From: Ornithinibacillus scapharcae TW25
GTDB taxonomy: Bacteria; Bacillota; Bacilli; Bacillales; Amphibacillaceae
Assembly: GCF_000190475.1 (NCBI RefSeq)
Contig: NZ_AEWH01000059.1
Span: forward strand, 62,001-126,000
DNA: 64,000 nucleotides
Reading direction: 5' to 3'
Shown here: positions 17,591 to 27,434 of the stretch, piece after piece
Numbering within the stretch: position 1 is the first letter of the stretch
Layout: the number at the start of each line of letters is the position of its first letter
Notes under the pieces: generated by a model
Database searches by the model: none
What the model was told of the DNA's origin: nothing
What the model saw: the letters and a program-made list of their open reading frames with translations, nothing else
Program-made: the position numbers and the translations under genes

Positions 17591-18359
17591 ACGAATTATT
17601 CCCTGTTTGGATGTTGATAAAGGACGGGTTGTAAAGGGAAAGAAGTTTCAAGATATTCAAGATATCGCCGATCCTGTTGAATTAGCCCTACGTTATAACC
17701 ATGAAGGTGCAGACGAATTAGTATTCTATGATATCACCGCTTCACATGAAGAACGAAAAACCTTCTTAGATATCGTTGAAAAAGTTGCCGCTACTATCAA
17801 TATCCCATTTACTGTTGGCGGAGGAATTAGAAGTGTCGAGGACATTTATCAAGCACTTCAATCCGGAGCTGATAAGGTTTCCATTAATAGTGCAGCAATC
17901 ACGAATCCCACATTAATTGAAACTGCTGCCTCAAAATTTGGATCACAATGTATCGTCCTATCCATCGATGCAAAAGAGATTAATACAGGCAAGTGGAACG
18001 TGTTCCAAAATGGAGGGAGAATTGATACTGGATTAGATGCCATTGAATGGGCTCTCGAGGGAGAAAGACTCGGTGCAGGTGAGCTTGTAATCAACTCGAT
18101 TGATGTAGATGGTGTGAAAAAAGGCTATAATTTGCAACTTACAAAGACAATCGCAAATGCCGTTTATATTCCAATTGTTGCAAGTGGGGGTGCTGGCATA
18201 ATGGAAGATTTCTATCAAGTACTACATAGTGATATAGCCGATGCAGCACTTGCCGCTTCTGTATTTCACTATAATACCATTAGCATCCCGGCATTAAAGA
18301 ATTATCTTGTTGAAAAAAGTGTCCCCGTTAGGAGCGTACCATCATGCCAACTTTATTAG
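17580..18359 (+). CDS. hisF: Imidazole glycerol phosphate synthase, cyclase subunit HisF
   Basis: A 259-residue TIM-barrel cyclase that combines PRFAR with ammonia from HisH. The N-terminus [20 protein letters not shown] holds the catalytic Asp of IPCLDVD, and VGGGIRS and ASGGAGI are phosphate-binding loops. The C-terminal tail SVPSCQLY extends a few residues past the usual end and overlaps the hisI start by 16 bases. Operon overlap explains this without invoking an error. Confidence 0.95.
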   Translation: MLAKRIIPCLDVDKGRVVKGKKFQDIQDIADPVELALRYNHEGADELVFYDITASHEERKTFLDIVEKVAATINIPFTVGGGIRSVEDIYQALQSGADKVSINSAAITNPTLIETAASKFGSQCIVLSIDAKEINTGKWNVFQNGGRIDTGLDAIEWALEGERLGAGELVINSIDVDGVKKGYNLQLTKTIANAVYIPIVASGGAGIMEDFYQVLHSDIADAALAASVFHYNTISIPALKNYLVEKSVPVRSVPSCQLY

Positions 18360-18985
18360 ATAACCTTACCTTTTCTGAAGGCGGATTAATACCTGCCATT
18401 ATCCAGGATCAAGCTAGTGGAAGGGTATTAATGTTAGCCTATATGAATAGAGAATCACTGCAAAAAACATTAGAAACGAAAGAAACATGGTTTTTTTCAA
18501 GGAAAAGAAAAAAACTTTGGAACAAAGGAGAAACATCCGGTAATAAACAAGTCGTCAAAAGTATTGATTTTGACTGTGATTCTGACAGTCTCCTTATTCA
18601 AGTCAGCCCTAAAGGTCCTTCCTGTCACACTGGTATGGAATCGTGTTTTCACAACACATTATTCCAGGATGACCAAGCTATGTTTCTCATCATTCAACAA
18701 GTAGTCAATACGATAAAGAATAGACGAGCAAACCCCACAGAAAGTTCTTATACCTCTTATCTTTTCCGTGAGGGGATTGATAAGATATTGAAGAAAATCG
18801 GTGAAGAAGCTAGTGAAATCATTATCGGCTCAAAGAATACGAATAAGAATGAGCTTATCTGGGAGATTTCCGATTTTATTTTTCATTTATTGGTTCTGAT
18901 GGAAGTGAAGGATATCACCATTTCAGATGTGAAAGCTGAATTAGTGAAAAGACATGTCACAAAAGTGGGGGATTTAGGTGAATAA
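18344..18985 (+). CDS. hisIE: Bifunctional phosphoribosyl-AMP cyclohydrolase / phosphoribosyl-ATP diphosphatase HisIE
   Basis: A 213-residue fusion covering steps 2 and 3 of histidine synthesis. The HisI domain (about 1-105) carries the zinc/magnesium cluster [11 protein letters not shown] and [14 protein letters not shown]. The HisE domain (about 110-213) carries [15 protein letters not shown] and the MazG-like helices [12 protein letters not shown]. Overlaps hisF upstream and hisC downstream (8 bases). Confidence 0.95.
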   Translation: MPTLLDNLTFSEGGLIPAIIQDQASGRVLMLAYMNRESLQKTLETKETWFFSRKRKKLWNKGETSGNKQVVKSIDFDCDSDSLLIQVSPKGPSCHTGMESCFHNTLFQDDQAMFLIIQQVVNTIKNRRANPTESSYTSYLFREGIDKILKKIGEEASEIIIGSKNTNKNELIWEISDFIFHLLVLMEVKDITISDVKAELVKRHVTKVGDLGE

Positions 18986-20051
18986 GTACTGGAGTTCCTT
19001 TGCAAAACGTGCTGACCCTTACATACCTGGTGAACAATTGAATAACTCGAGCATTATAAAGCTAAATACCAACGAAAACCCTTATCCTCCTGCTCCATCA
19101 GTAATAGAAGCTATCCAGAAGGAATTAGGGGATTCTTTAAGGCTTTATCCATCACCAACTACTGACGGACTGCGGAACGTTATTGCGAAACATTTTCGCT
19201 TACAAAAGGAAAACATCTTTATTGGAAACGGCTCTGATGAAGTGCTAGCTTTTTCATTTATGGCATTTTTTGAACCTGGTAAACAGATACTTTTTCCAAG
19301 CATCACTTACAGCTTCTACCCTGTTTACGCCAAACTTTTTAATATCCCTTATAAGGAATTAGATCTAACTTATGACCTTACCATCAATCCCCCATCTTAT
19401 TTTCATTCTGATGGTGGTGTCATATTTCCAAATCCCAATGCACCTACTGGGATCTATTTAGAATTAGATAACGTAGAAGCAATTATTGCTAACAATCCAG
19501 ATAGCATTGTCATCATTGATGAAGCCTATATAGACTTCGCTCAAGAATCTGCTGTACCACTTATTCATAAGTATCCCAATCTACTTGTCATTCAGACAAC
19601 CTCAAAATCAAAGTCACTTGCTGGATTACGTGTAGGCTGTGCAATAGGACATCCTTCCTTAATTGAGGGGCTAGAGAGAATTAAGAATTCCTTTAATTCT
19701 TATACACTTGACCGACTTGCCATTGTCGGTGCAACAGCTGCATGGCAGGCTATAGATTATTATCAACAAACGACAGAATCTATAAAGGAAACGCGGAAGT
19801 GGTTCTCCGCAACGCTAACGCAGCTTGGATTTCAGGTGCTACCATCACAAGCTAATTTTGTGTTCGCTACACATAAGGAAGTACCGGCGCTTTATTTATA
19901 TAATCAGTTAAAGGCAGACAACATACTGGTTCGACATTTCAATAAACAGCCAATAAACAATTACTTGCGGATTACAATAGGAACAGCTGAACAGATGGAG
20001 GTGTTTAAAAATAAGCTAACAAAAATTATCAGAGAGACGAAAAATGGTTAA
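18978..20051 (+). CDS. hisC: Histidinol-phosphate aminotransferase
   Basis: A 357-residue PLP-dependent class II aminotransferase converting imidazoleacetol phosphate to histidinol phosphate. Motifs: [35 protein letters not shown], and [14 protein letters not shown] with the PLP lysine. It ends the operon, 13 bases before a strong terminator. In some Bacillaceae HisC also serves aromatic amino acids; here its place in the his operon favours histidine. Confidence 0.96.
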   Translation: MNKYWSSFAKRADPYIPGEQLNNSSIIKLNTNENPYPPAPSVIEAIQKELGDSLRLYPSPTTDGLRNVIAKHFRLQKENIFIGNGSDEVLAFSFMAFFEPGKQILFPSITYSFYPVYAKLFNIPYKELDLTYDLTINPPSYFHSDGGVIFPNPNAPTGIYLELDNVEAIIANNPDSIVIIDEAYIDFAQESAVPLIHKYPNLLVIQTTSKSKSLAGLRVGCAIGHPSLIEGLERIKNSFNSYTLDRLAIVGATAAWQAIDYYQQTTESIKETRKWFSATLTQLGFQVLPSQANFVFATHKEVPALYLYNQLKADNILVRHFNKQPINNYLRITIGTAEQMEVFKNKLTKIIRETKNG

Positions 20052-20063
20052 CATTAGAACCCA

Positions 20064-20094
20064 AAAGCACATAGTCCATTCGACTATGTGCTTT
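20064..20094. terminator. Terminator of the his operon (bidirectional)
   Basis: A 13-bp perfect stem AAAGCACATAGTC / GACTATGTGCTTT with a 5-base loop, between the convergent hisC and the SurA-like lipoprotein gene. A/T-runs on both sides suit both directions. Confidence 0.88.
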
Positions 20095-20101
20095 ACTATT
20101 C

Positions 20102-20787
20102 TTATATATGTTCCTTAATATCTGCTTCTTTCATTAATTTTTCCACTTTAACCTGAAGTGCATCTGCTTCTCGTTGTTGTGTAAGCTGATCTTCAATAAT
20201 AGGTTTTGCATCTTCAAACTTCATGATGTCATCCATATCTTTTTTAACTTTTCATATGCCTCTTTCACATCTGCCTCAGTTACTTCTTCTACCTTGATTT
20301 CCTTCTCCATATATTGATTTAGTGTCTGTGCGAAACGAATCTGTTCTTTTAACGATTCCTCTGTCAAATTATACTGCTTCAAATAATCATCAAATTTCCC
20401 TTCATTCTGAGATTTTAATGATTCGTATTCTTTTTGGACAGAGTCTTCTGTCACTTCAATACCTTGTTTTGCTGCTTCTTGTTTAATTAGTTCTTGCGCA
20501 ATTATTTCATTTAATGTGATTTCTTTAATATTATCTTTGTCTTCTATATCTTGTCCGAACTGATAAGCTCTCATTTTCGTTTGCAAGTAAATGGCATTGT
20601 ATCGTTCTCCTTTTACTTCCGTATCATTAATACTAACAACAACTTTGTCTGCATCTACCGTTTCGTCCTTATCCATTTTTATTTCCTCAGGATTACTAAC
20701 TGTCTTGCTACTTTCCTCTTCATCGTTTCCACATGCAGCTAGTACTAAAACTAATCCGATGATAAGTATACTTACTATCTTCTTCAT
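20102..20787 (-). pseudogene. SurA N-terminal-domain lipoprotein (foldase-like), frameshifted as sequenced
   Basis: A secreted lipoprotein: MKKIVSILIIG...LAAC puts the lipid-modified Cys at residue 19. The body resembles the SurA N-terminal chaperone domain (VVVSINDTEVKGERYNAIY, EIIAQELIKQEAAKQGIEVTEDSVQ). As sequenced the frame stops at 20221 after KLKKIWMTS. The break is at a run of six T on the plus strand (20240-20245). One extra base restores KLKKDMDDIMKFEDAKPIIE... to a natural stop at 20102, giving 228 residues. No PPIase domain is present. Start ATG 20787 has GAGGAATAGT upstream. Confidence 0.8.
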
Positions 20788-20917
20788 ACTATTCCTCATT
20801 TCCTAAAGTTGTATTTCTATTCAACCATATTCAGCCCCCTAAATGCAAGAAGCTACGACATCCTCTAACATAATTGCCAGGAAACTCCCGCTCATCCTCA
20901 CTCTTATACATGGAGAA

Positions 20918-20964
20918 AAAGGCTCTCGATAAGTCCGTATTACTTAACTTATCGAGAGCCTTTC
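20918..20964 (-). terminator. Terminator of yclQ
   Basis: Perfect 16-bp or longer stem AAAGGCTCTCGATAAGT / ACTTATCGAGAGCCTTT just past the siderophore-binding protein gene, followed on the minus strand by T-rich sequence. Confidence 0.9.
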
Positions 20965-20978
20965 AGATTCATATAGAG

Positions 20979-22016
20979 CTACTTTAATTCATTAAGGATT
21001 TCTTCAATTTTAGCAAGTTCAGATTGAAGTCCACCACCACTTAAATACCATAATGGACCATCTAAGTAGATAACGCGGTCATTTTTATATGCTGCAGTTT
21101 GTTTAATAATATCGTTTTCCATATCTTTGTCGATATTTGATTTTCCACCAGTAGCTGCAGTACGGTCAATTACAAATAATACTTCTGGATCAAATTCTAG
21201 AATTGCTTCAAATCCAAAATTGGAACCATGTGATGAAGATTCGATATCTTCTGTTACCGGTTTGAATCCATATACATCATATACATATCCAAAACGGGAT
21301 CCTGTAGAGAAGCCAGATAAGTTACCTTCGTTATACATCGTTACTAAACTAGTTTCATAATTTCCAGCTAGAGCTTTAATTTCTTCTAGAGATGAATCAA
21401 ACTTAGCAAGGTATTCCTCTGCTTCTTTTTCCTTTCCAAACATTTCAGCTGCAATATCAACTGAAGCTAAGAAAGTGTTCCAATAATCTTCTTGTACTGC
21501 TCCAACAAACACAACATTTGGAGTGATCTCTTTTAATTGTTCATAGTATGGTGCTTGACGACCAGAAATAAAGATTACATCCGGTTCTAATGCTGCAATA
21601 TCTTCTAGTAAAGGTTCTTTTAACGTTCCGATACTTTCGTACTCGTCACCTGCATATTTTTCAAGGTGTTCTGGTAATGTAGAATCTTTAGCAACCCCAA
21701 CAATTCCTTCCACTCCAAGTGCATCTAACGTATCTAAGAAGCCATAATCAAAGACAACAATTTTCTCAGGCATTGATTCGAATGTTATTTCATCGAATGT
21801 ATAGGATTCACTTCCATCTCTTCCAGTACTTTCTGTAGTTGTAGGTGAGATTGTCATCGGATAGGCAGAACTTGTTTCTTCTGCTCCTTCTTGACTAGTT
21901 TGTTTATTATTATTAGAAGAATTATTTTCTTCTTTTTCTGAATCATCCCCACCACATGCGGCAAGAACAAGAATTAATGTGATAAATATTACACTAAGTA
22001 ATTTCCAGTTTTTCAT
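20979..22016 (-). CDS. Siderophore (petrobactin-type) ABC transporter substrate-binding lipoprotein, YclQ/FatB-like
   Basis: A 345-residue class III solute-binding lipoprotein. Lipobox LAAC gives Cys21, followed by a Ser/Asn/Glu-rich linker of about 35 residues. The mature domain has PEKIVVFDYGFLDTLDALGV, LEPDVIFISGRQAPYYEQL and FDPEVLFVIDRTAATGG, characteristic of the FatB/YclQ group that binds catecholate/petrobactin siderophores. It lies downstream of the transporter genes but has its own Fur-controlled promoter and terminator, so it can be made separately. Confidence 0.88.
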   Translation of the reverse strand: MKNWKLLSVIFITLILVLAACGGDDSEKEENNSSNNNKQTSQEGAEETSSAYPMTISPTTTESTGRDGSESYTFDEITFESMPEKIVVFDYGFLDTLDALGVEGIVGVAKDSTLPEHLEKYAGDEYESIGTLKEPLLEDIAALEPDVIFISGRQAPYYEQLKEITPNVVFVGAVQEDYWNTFLASVDIAAEMFGKEKEAEEYLAKFDSSLEEIKALAGNYETSLVTMYNEGNLSGFSTGSRFGYVYDVYGFKPVTEDIESSSHGSNFGFEAILEFDPEVLFVIDRTAATGGKSNIDKDMENDIIKQTAAYKNDRVIYLDGPLWYLSGGGLQSELAKIEEILNELK

Positions 22017-22052
22017 TATTTTCTTCTCCCTTAATATGTATTTTATTAATAA

Positions 22053-22111
22053 TGAGAATCATTATCACTGATAACAATTCTCATTATAAATGGCTGTTTA
22101 CCAATAGTCAA
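22053..22111 (-). promoter_or_regulatory. yclQ promoter with two adjacent Fur boxes
   Basis: Minus-strand TTGACT (22111-22106) and TATAAT (22088-22083) with a 17-base spacer. Two 7-1-7 Fur motifs follow: 22053-22067 (TGAGAAT-C-ATTATCA) and 22069-22083 (TGATAAC-A-ATTCTCA), the latter touching the -10. Iron-bound Fur would block transcription. Confidence 0.88.
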
Positions 22112-22304
22112 CATAAAAATGAAATATTTACTAATATTTTTTCAACTTGGCTAAGTCTTGCCTGAATAGCGTGATTCCTTATTTTAATCAATCCTCGTAT
22201 TGATTATATTTACCTCTAACTAGAAAAACTTGCAATCGCTCATCCTTGTGCTGCTAGTTTTCCTTATGCAATAGGGAAAGATTTTTTATGCTAGCCTATC
22301 TGCC

Positions 22305-22358
22305 AAAAAAACGCCTTAAACAAATAGCCGTAGGTAACGAACTCTTTATTCAAGACGC
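22305..22358 (-). terminator. Terminator after yclP
   Basis: Minus-strand stem GCGTCTTGAA with TTTAAGGCGT (three G-U pairs) followed by TTTTTT, about 22 bases past the yclP stop. The remaining stretch to 22053 shows nothing further. Confidence 0.7.
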
Positions 22359-22380
22359 TTCATCTTATTTATTAATAGTT

Positions 22381-23148
22381 TTAGCCATGGGAATTAAAAT
22401 ATACACAAATACGACAGCCATTTTGAACTTGAACTGGAATATCCATATCGTATATTTCGCGTAGAGATGCTGAATTAATAATTTCACTAGTAGGACCGTT
22501 CTTCACTAGTTTACCATCCTTCAACGCAACGATACGGTCTGAATACACGGAAGCGAAATTGATATCGTGTAAGACGATTACAACCGTTTTACCAAGCTCA
22601 TCCACAAGCTTCCGTAATATCTTCATAATTTGTACAGAATGTTTCATATCTAAATTGTTTAATGGTTCATCCAACAAAATATAATCCGTATCCTGAGCAA
22701 TTACCATTGCAATAAATGCTCGTTGTTTTTGCCCACCAGATAGTTCATCAATAAATTGATCTTCCATATCATGCAGATTCATATAATCAATAGCTTGGTC
22801 CACATGTTTTTCATCTATATCTGTTAAACGCCCCTTTGAATAAGGATAACGTCCAAATGATACCAATTCACGAACTGTTAAACGTACATTCATAAAGTTA
22901 GACTGCTTCAAGATAGAAACACGCTTGGCAAACTCGTCAGATTTCCACTTTTTCACGTTATTTTGATCGAGTAATACTTCACCTGTATCTGCTTCTAATA
23001 GACGACTGACCATTGATAATAATGTTGACTTCCCTGCACCATTTGGCCCAATGAACGATGTAATGGTTCCAGGCTGAATCGTGAGTGACACTTTTTCTAC
23101 AACATTTTTCTTTCCATAGCGCTTTGACAAATCTTTAATATTTATCAT
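22381..23148 (-). CDS. Siderophore ABC transporter ATP-binding protein, YclP-like
   Basis: A 255-residue FecCD-associated ATPase. Walker A GPNGAGKSTLLSM at about 34-46, signature LSGGQKQRAFIAM, Walker B YILLDEPLNNLD. It powers iron-siderophore uptake by the two upstream permeases. Its ATG overlaps the yclO stop codon by four bases (ATGA), indicating coupling. Third gene of the Fur-boxed operon starting at 25044. Confidence 0.9.
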   Translation of the reverse strand: MINIKDLSKRYGKKNVVEKVSLTIQPGTITSFIGPNGAGKSTLLSMVSRLLEADTGEVLLDQNNVKKWKSDEFAKRVSILKQSNFMNVRLTVRELVSFGRYPYSKGRLTDIDEKHVDQAIDYMNLHDMEDQFIDELSGGQKQRAFIAMVIAQDTDYILLDEPLNNLDMKHSVQIMKILRKLVDELGKTVVIVLHDINFASVYSDRIVALKDGKLVKNGPTSEIINSASLREIYDMDIPVQVQNGCRICVYFNSHG

Positions 23149-24101
23149 TTTGCAGCCCTACTTTCTCTTAGTAATAAATAAATGAAGTATATACCACCGA
23201 TAAAGTTGATAATGACACTTAAAGTAGTACGTAATTCGAATATATGCTCGACGAGGAATTGTCCTCCAACCAATGCGATAATACTAATTAAGCTTGCACC
23301 TAATATTAAAATAGAATGCTTATATGTTACTAAAAACTGATAGGATAAGTTTGCTACTATTAATCCAAAAAATGTAATCGGCCCAACTAATGCAGTCGAT
23401 GTGGCAATTAAGACTGAAGATAGGATTAAAATATTCATTACCATGCGATCATAATTAACCCCTAGGTTCATCGCATTCTCGCGTCCAAGTGACATGACAT
23501 CCAGCTTGCTCATAATTCGGAATCCATATATAAATGAGACTATTAATATCGCAATCGCAATATATAGTAGTTCTGCTTTGACCTTCGTAAAACTAGCGAA
23601 TAACATGGATTGTAATCCTAAATATTCTACCGGGTCAATTAGTACTTGCATAAACGTGACAAGGCTACCCAATAGCGTTCCTATGATCATACCAATTAAA
23701 AGCAGTAAATAAATAGGATGTTTATCCGATCGGAATAGGAATCGATATAGAATAAGGGCGAATAGAACCATCGCAATAATTGCCGCACCAAAATTCAAGT
23801 ACTTATTAACTACCCAAACGGACATTGATCCTGCAAAGAAATAGATTAATGTTTGTACTACTCCATACATCGAGTCCATTCCCATAACAGATGGGGTCAA
23901 GATACGGTTCTGAGTAATCGTCTGGAAGACGACCGTCGCATAGGATATGGCAACCCCAGTTACGACCATCGCCGCAATTTTTAGTACACGTCTTGGAAAG
24001 GCATAGTCAAAGCCACCTTTAATATCATAAAAAGCATATAGCAGTATACTAATAATCGCTAATATAAATAAAGTAATTAACTTTAAGCTATTTTTTCGCA
24101 T
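23145..24101 (-). CDS. Siderophore ABC transporter permease, YclO-like
   Basis: A 318-residue FecCD-family permease with about nine or ten helices. Typical features are VTGVAISYATVVFQTITQNR-type N-terminal sequence, LGRENAMNLGVNYDR (the EAA-like loop region) and GPITFFGLIVANL. It forms a heterodimer with the YclN-like protein. It overlaps yclN by 14 bases. Confidence 0.9.
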   Translation of the reverse strand: MRKNSLKLITLFILAIISILLYAFYDIKGGFDYAFPRRVLKIAAMVVTGVAISYATVVFQTITQNRILTPSVMGMDSMYGVVQTLIYFFAGSMSVWVVNKYLNFGAAIIAMVLFALILYRFLFRSDKHPIYLLLLIGMIIGTLLGSLVTFMQVLIDPVEYLGLQSMLFASFTKVKAELLYIAIAILIVSFIYGFRIMSKLDVMSLGRENAMNLGVNYDRMVMNILILSSVLIATSTALVGPITFFGLIVANLSYQFLVTYKHSILILGASLISIIALVGGQFLVEHIFELRTTLSVIINFIGGIYFIYLLLRESRAAK

Positions 24102-25044
24102 ATGCTCTCCCCCTAAACAGCATAATTAAGAAGATCGCACTTCCGATAACAGCAACCGTAACATTTACAGGTATTTCATATGGATGAACGATGACACGGC
24201 CGATAATATCACAGATTAATAGAAATACTACGCCAAGTGCCATTGTATGGGGGATGGTCTTTCTTAAATTGTCACCCATATAAAGTGATACGATATTTGG
24301 TACAATAAGACCCAAAAATGGTATCACACCGACAGTTAGTACGACAGATGTTGAAATAATTGCAACAAGAACTAACCCGATATTTAAAATAAATTTATAG
24401 CTTAATCCTAGATTCTTTGCAAAGTCTTCGCCCATTCCTGCAACAGTAAACTTATTCGCATAAAGGTAAGCTAGAATGACAGCTGGAATACTTACGTATA
24501 ACAATTCATAACGTCCCGCAATAATTAAAGTAAAACTTCCCATTAACCAAGATGAGACATTCTGAAGAAGATCTGCTTCATATCCTAGGAATGTTGTAAT
24601 GGAAGACAAAATGTTTCCATACATAATTCCGATTAAGGGGACAAAGATGACATCTTTAAATTTTATACGATCCAAAATCTGCATAAAAATAAATGTTCCT
24701 GCTAATGCAAACGCAAAGCTGAAAATAACTTGTTGTGTATACGTTACATTCGTTAAGAACAGCATGGAAACCATGATTCCTAGTTTAGCTGCATCTAACG
24801 TCCCTGCCGTTGTTGGGGATACAAACTTATTTCGACTTAAGCTTTGCATGATTAAGCCCGCAATACTCATCCCAGCACCTGCCAGAATAATTGCTAACAG
24901 ACGCGGTACTCTACTGACTAGGAAGATTTGTAGCTTATCAGAATCCAAGTCTAGTAAATCACTTATACTAATATCTATAGCACCTATAAATAGTGATATA
25001 ATGGACAGGATTATACCTAAAATTATTAACATCCACAATCGCAT
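24088..25044 (-). CDS. Siderophore ABC transporter permease, YclN-like
   Basis: A 318-residue FecCD-family permease, first gene of the iron-uptake operon. Motifs: SRVPRLLAIILAGAGMSIAG (conserved R-x-P-R at the start of the core), MGEDFAKNLGLSYK and GVIPFLGLIVPNI. About ten membrane helices. It lies directly behind a sigma-A promoter and a Fur box and resembles the petrobactin permease YclN. Confidence 0.9.
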   Translation of the reverse strand: MRLWMLIILGIILSIISLFIGAIDISISDLLDLDSDKLQIFLVSRVPRLLAIILAGAGMSIAGLIMQSLSRNKFVSPTTAGTLDAAKLGIMVSMLFLTNVTYTQQVIFSFAFALAGTFIFMQILDRIKFKDVIFVPLIGIMYGNILSSITTFLGYEADLLQNVSSWLMGSFTLIIAGRYELLYVSIPAVILAYLYANKFTVAGMGEDFAKNLGLSYKFILNIGLVLVAIISTSVVLTVGVIPFLGLIVPNIVSLYMGDNLRKTIPHTMALGVVFLLICDIIGRVIVHPYEIPVNVTVAVIGSAIFLIMLFRGRAYAKK

Positions 25045-25082
25045 ATGTTTTCCTCATAACTGTTTATTCTTAGAATATTAAT

Positions 25083-25142
25083 TGAAAATGATTATCATTC
25101 CAAGTATAGCTTCATTATATAAATAGATAGCAATAAAATCAA
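25083..25142 (-). promoter_or_regulatory. yclN promoter and Fur box
   Basis: Minus-strand TTGATT (25142-25137) and TATAAT (25119-25114), spacer 17. The Fur box TGAAAAT-G-ATTATCA (plus reading, 25083-25097) lies about 16 bases downstream of the -10, at the likely start site. The remainder of this gap (25143-25327) shows no gene. Confidence 0.88.
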
Positions 25143-25327
25143 GCTTCTGAGAAACCGTTATCAAATATGTAACAACTTTTCTATTCTTCCTAACAAACTC
25201 TTTCCTATTTCAGAATGACTAACAGTGATAAAAGTTCTGAAACCCTTTTTGAACAAAACAACCGCATGTTAGTTAATTTGTTAGGTTTTTAGTATATGGA
25301 GACAACGTATGTTTACTATTCCGTCCA

Positions 25328-25358
25328 CAAAAAAAGCTTGCTAGGATTTCCAGCAAGC
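25328..25358 (-). terminator. Terminator of the FrnE-like gene
   Basis: Minus-strand GCTTGCT-GGAAATCCT-AGCAAGC followed by TTTTTTT, 14 bases past the stop codon. Confidence 0.9.
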
Positions 25359-25371
25359 CACTCTCACCATA

Positions 25372-26079
25372 TTATTCTTCCACTTCGCAACCTTCACCAG
25401 TACAGTAGGATGTCTTGGTAAGCGATTTGTGATTGGAGTTTTTACTTTCCTCATCCCATACTTTTGTAAGTACTTCCATAAACACTTCCTTCGGCTGTGC
25501 CCCAGATACCGCATACTTTTCATTGAAAACAAAGAAAGGTACTCCTTGAATGCCAATTTGTCTAGCAAGCTCTTGATCATCACGAACTCGGTTTGCATAA
25601 CGATTTGTGCCCAAAAGTTCCTCTACATCCTCTTCATTAAGACCAACCTCTAAAGATAGTTTTTTTAATGTTTTATGGTCACTGATTAATTCTGAATCTG
25701 TAAAATAAGCATGTAGAAATTTCTCCGTAATTTCTTTACCTAACTTTTGAGTATCGGCATACTTTGCAACCCGATGTGCGTCAAATGTGTTGGTATGCTG
25801 CATTGTCTCAAAGTTAAATAACAGTCCAACCTTTTTCGCCTCAAGCCCAACATTTTCATTCAATCTTTTGGCTTGCTCGACAGACACTCCTTTTCTAGTT
25901 GCTAAGTATTCATGAATGTTTTGATTAGGCTTCGCTTCAGAATCCGGATCTAATTCATAACTTAAGAAGTGAATGGTTACCTGATCTCGATGCTCAAATT
26001 CGTGCAATGCTTGCTCTAGCCTACGTTTACCTATATAACAAAATGGACAGACAAAGTCCGACCATATCTCTATCTTCAT
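25372..26079 (-). CDS. DsbA family oxidoreductase, FrnE-like
   Basis: A 235-residue cytosolic thioredoxin-fold protein. The redox motif is CPFC at residues 11-14 and there is no signal peptide. The cis-Pro region is IQGVPFFVFNEKYAVSGAQ. The acidic tail contains two further Cys (CTGEGC). FrnE-type proteins are cytoplasmic disulfide oxidoreductases/isomerases linked to oxidative stress in other bacteria. Monocistronic with its own terminator; a long inverted repeat lies 33 bases upstream of the start. Confidence 0.87.
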   Translation of the reverse strand: MKIEIWSDFVCPFCYIGKRRLEQALHEFEHRDQVTIHFLSYELDPDSEAKPNQNIHEYLATRKGVSVEQAKRLNENVGLEAKKVGLLFNFETMQHTNTFDAHRVAKYADTQKLGKEITEKFLHAYFTDSELISDHKTLKKLSLEVGLNEEDVEELLGTNRYANRVRDDQELARQIGIQGVPFFVFNEKYAVSGAQPKEVFMEVLTKVWDEESKNSNHKSLTKTSYCTGEGCEVEE

Positions 26080-26111
26080 AACTGCACCTCTCTCTTAACT
26101 AACTATATTTT

Positions 26112-26146
26112 AGCACAACATTATTTTGCGGTAATAACGTTGTGCT
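26112..26146. repeat. Inverted repeat upstream of the FrnE-like gene
   Basis: Arms AGCACAACATTATT and AATAACGTTGTGCT (14 bp, one mismatch) with a 7-base spacer. There is no T-run on either side, so it is not an obvious terminator. It could be a transcript hairpin or an operator. Confidence 0.5.
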
Positions 26147-26219
26147 TATTAGATATCTTTTGAGAAAAGTGTCCATGAAAAATTATTTAGTAATATCTTC
26201 TCTTCCTTTAACTAAAGAA

Positions 26220-26248
26220 AAAAGACTAAGTAACTACCACTTAGTCTT
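26220..26248 (-). terminator. Terminator overlapping the fni stop
   Basis: Minus-strand AAGACTAAGT-GGTAGTT-ACTTAGTCTT then TTTTC. The upstream arm lies within the last codons of fni, so coding and termination overlap. Confidence 0.85.
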
Positions 26249-27295
26249 GATCTAACAATGATTTGCCCATTATCGAAACACGCTTTGTATTTTTTAGTTC
26301 CCCTAAATCTTGGGCTCCAATACCAAACATGGTTATCTTAAGCTCAAATTCAATCTGTTCCATTACTCTCTCCACTGCTTCAACAGATTCGGTTGCCGCC
26401 TGTAGCAGTGATCTTGCGAAACCAATTATGTCTGCTCCAATTGTTATAGCTTTAGCAGCATCTAGTCCCGTTTTCATACCTCCACTAGCAACTAGCGGAA
26501 CCTGTCCTAACTCACTTCGTACAGATACAATACAATCCTTCGTTGGCATTCCCCAGCTATTAAAGGCTTCTGCTGCCGCTTTGCGTAGTGGGTCATTAGA
26601 GCGTAACTTTTCTACCTGACTCCATGACGTACCACCTGCACCTGCTACATCAATAAATGACACCCCTACATCGTATAGCTTTTTCGCCGTAGAACCATCT
26701 ATTCCAAATCCAACTTCCTTCACACCAACCGGGACGGTAAGTGCTTTACAAACTGCTTCTATTTTCGGAAGCAAATCTTCAAAGTTCAAGTCACCCTCAT
26801 CCTGAATGACTTCTTGTAGCGTATTTAAATGTAGATAAAGTGCATCTGCTTCGGTTAAATCCACTATCCTTTGAGCATGTTCTGGGCCGTAACCGTAATT
26901 TAGCTGAACAGCGCCTAGATTGGCTATAAGCGGGACGGTTGGTGCTTGTTTTCTAATTAGAAATGATTCCTGGTGTTTATCACTTTCAAGCAATGCCCTT
27001 GTTGAACCAAGGGCAATGGCCCAACCCCTGTTTTCTGCTGCAATGGCAAGGTTTTGATTGATTTCCGTTGCTAATTCAGAACCACCGGTCATGGAACTTA
27101 CTAGAAAAGGAGCATTTAAGGCTTTATTTAAAAAGAAGTTTTTATATCAATTTTATTAAAATCTATTTCTGGTAATGCATTATGAATAAAGGAAATCCCC
27201 TCTAATCCGGTTGACTTATTAACGCCTTCTACTTGGTCTGTTAGACATAAACGAATATGTTCTGTTTTTCGTTTGTTTATTCCTTGTTCAGCCAT
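26241..27295 (-). pseudogene. fni: Type 2 isopentenyl-diphosphate delta-isomerase Fni, frameshifted as sequenced
   Basis: An FMN- and NADPH-dependent TIM-barrel isomerase interconverting IPP and DMAPP. The N-terminal ORF has KRKTEHIRLCLT, the second ORF SSMTGGSELATEINQ, the GAVQLNYG region, VKEVGFGID, DVAGAGGTSWS and ASGGMKTGLDAAKA. They are split at a run of five A on the plus strand (27130-27134). One added base joins them as DIKTSFLNKALNAPFLVSS-MTGG, giving 351 residues. Probably an indel. The start (27295 or 27298) is uncertain by one codon. Confidence 0.88.
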
Positions 27296-27434
27296 CATAA
27301 CACTTCCAATCAAAAATTATCTATCTATAGTTTACTTGTTTCCATCACCGAATGAAAGTAAAGTGATGACTTTTTAACAAGCTACGCTCTATCCTATATA
27401 ATAAGGAAATAAACAATAAAGAGGTGTCTTGATT

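Noticed and set aside
18344-18359. Frameshift at the end of hisF
   Set aside because: The extra C-terminal residues overlap the hisI start by 16 bases, which fits the dense overlaps of this operon. No conserved sequence is lost.
26263-26619. 118-codon plus-strand ORF inside fni
   Set aside because: It is antisense to conserved Fni sequence, has no good ribosome site and shows the low-complexity composition of a shadow frame.
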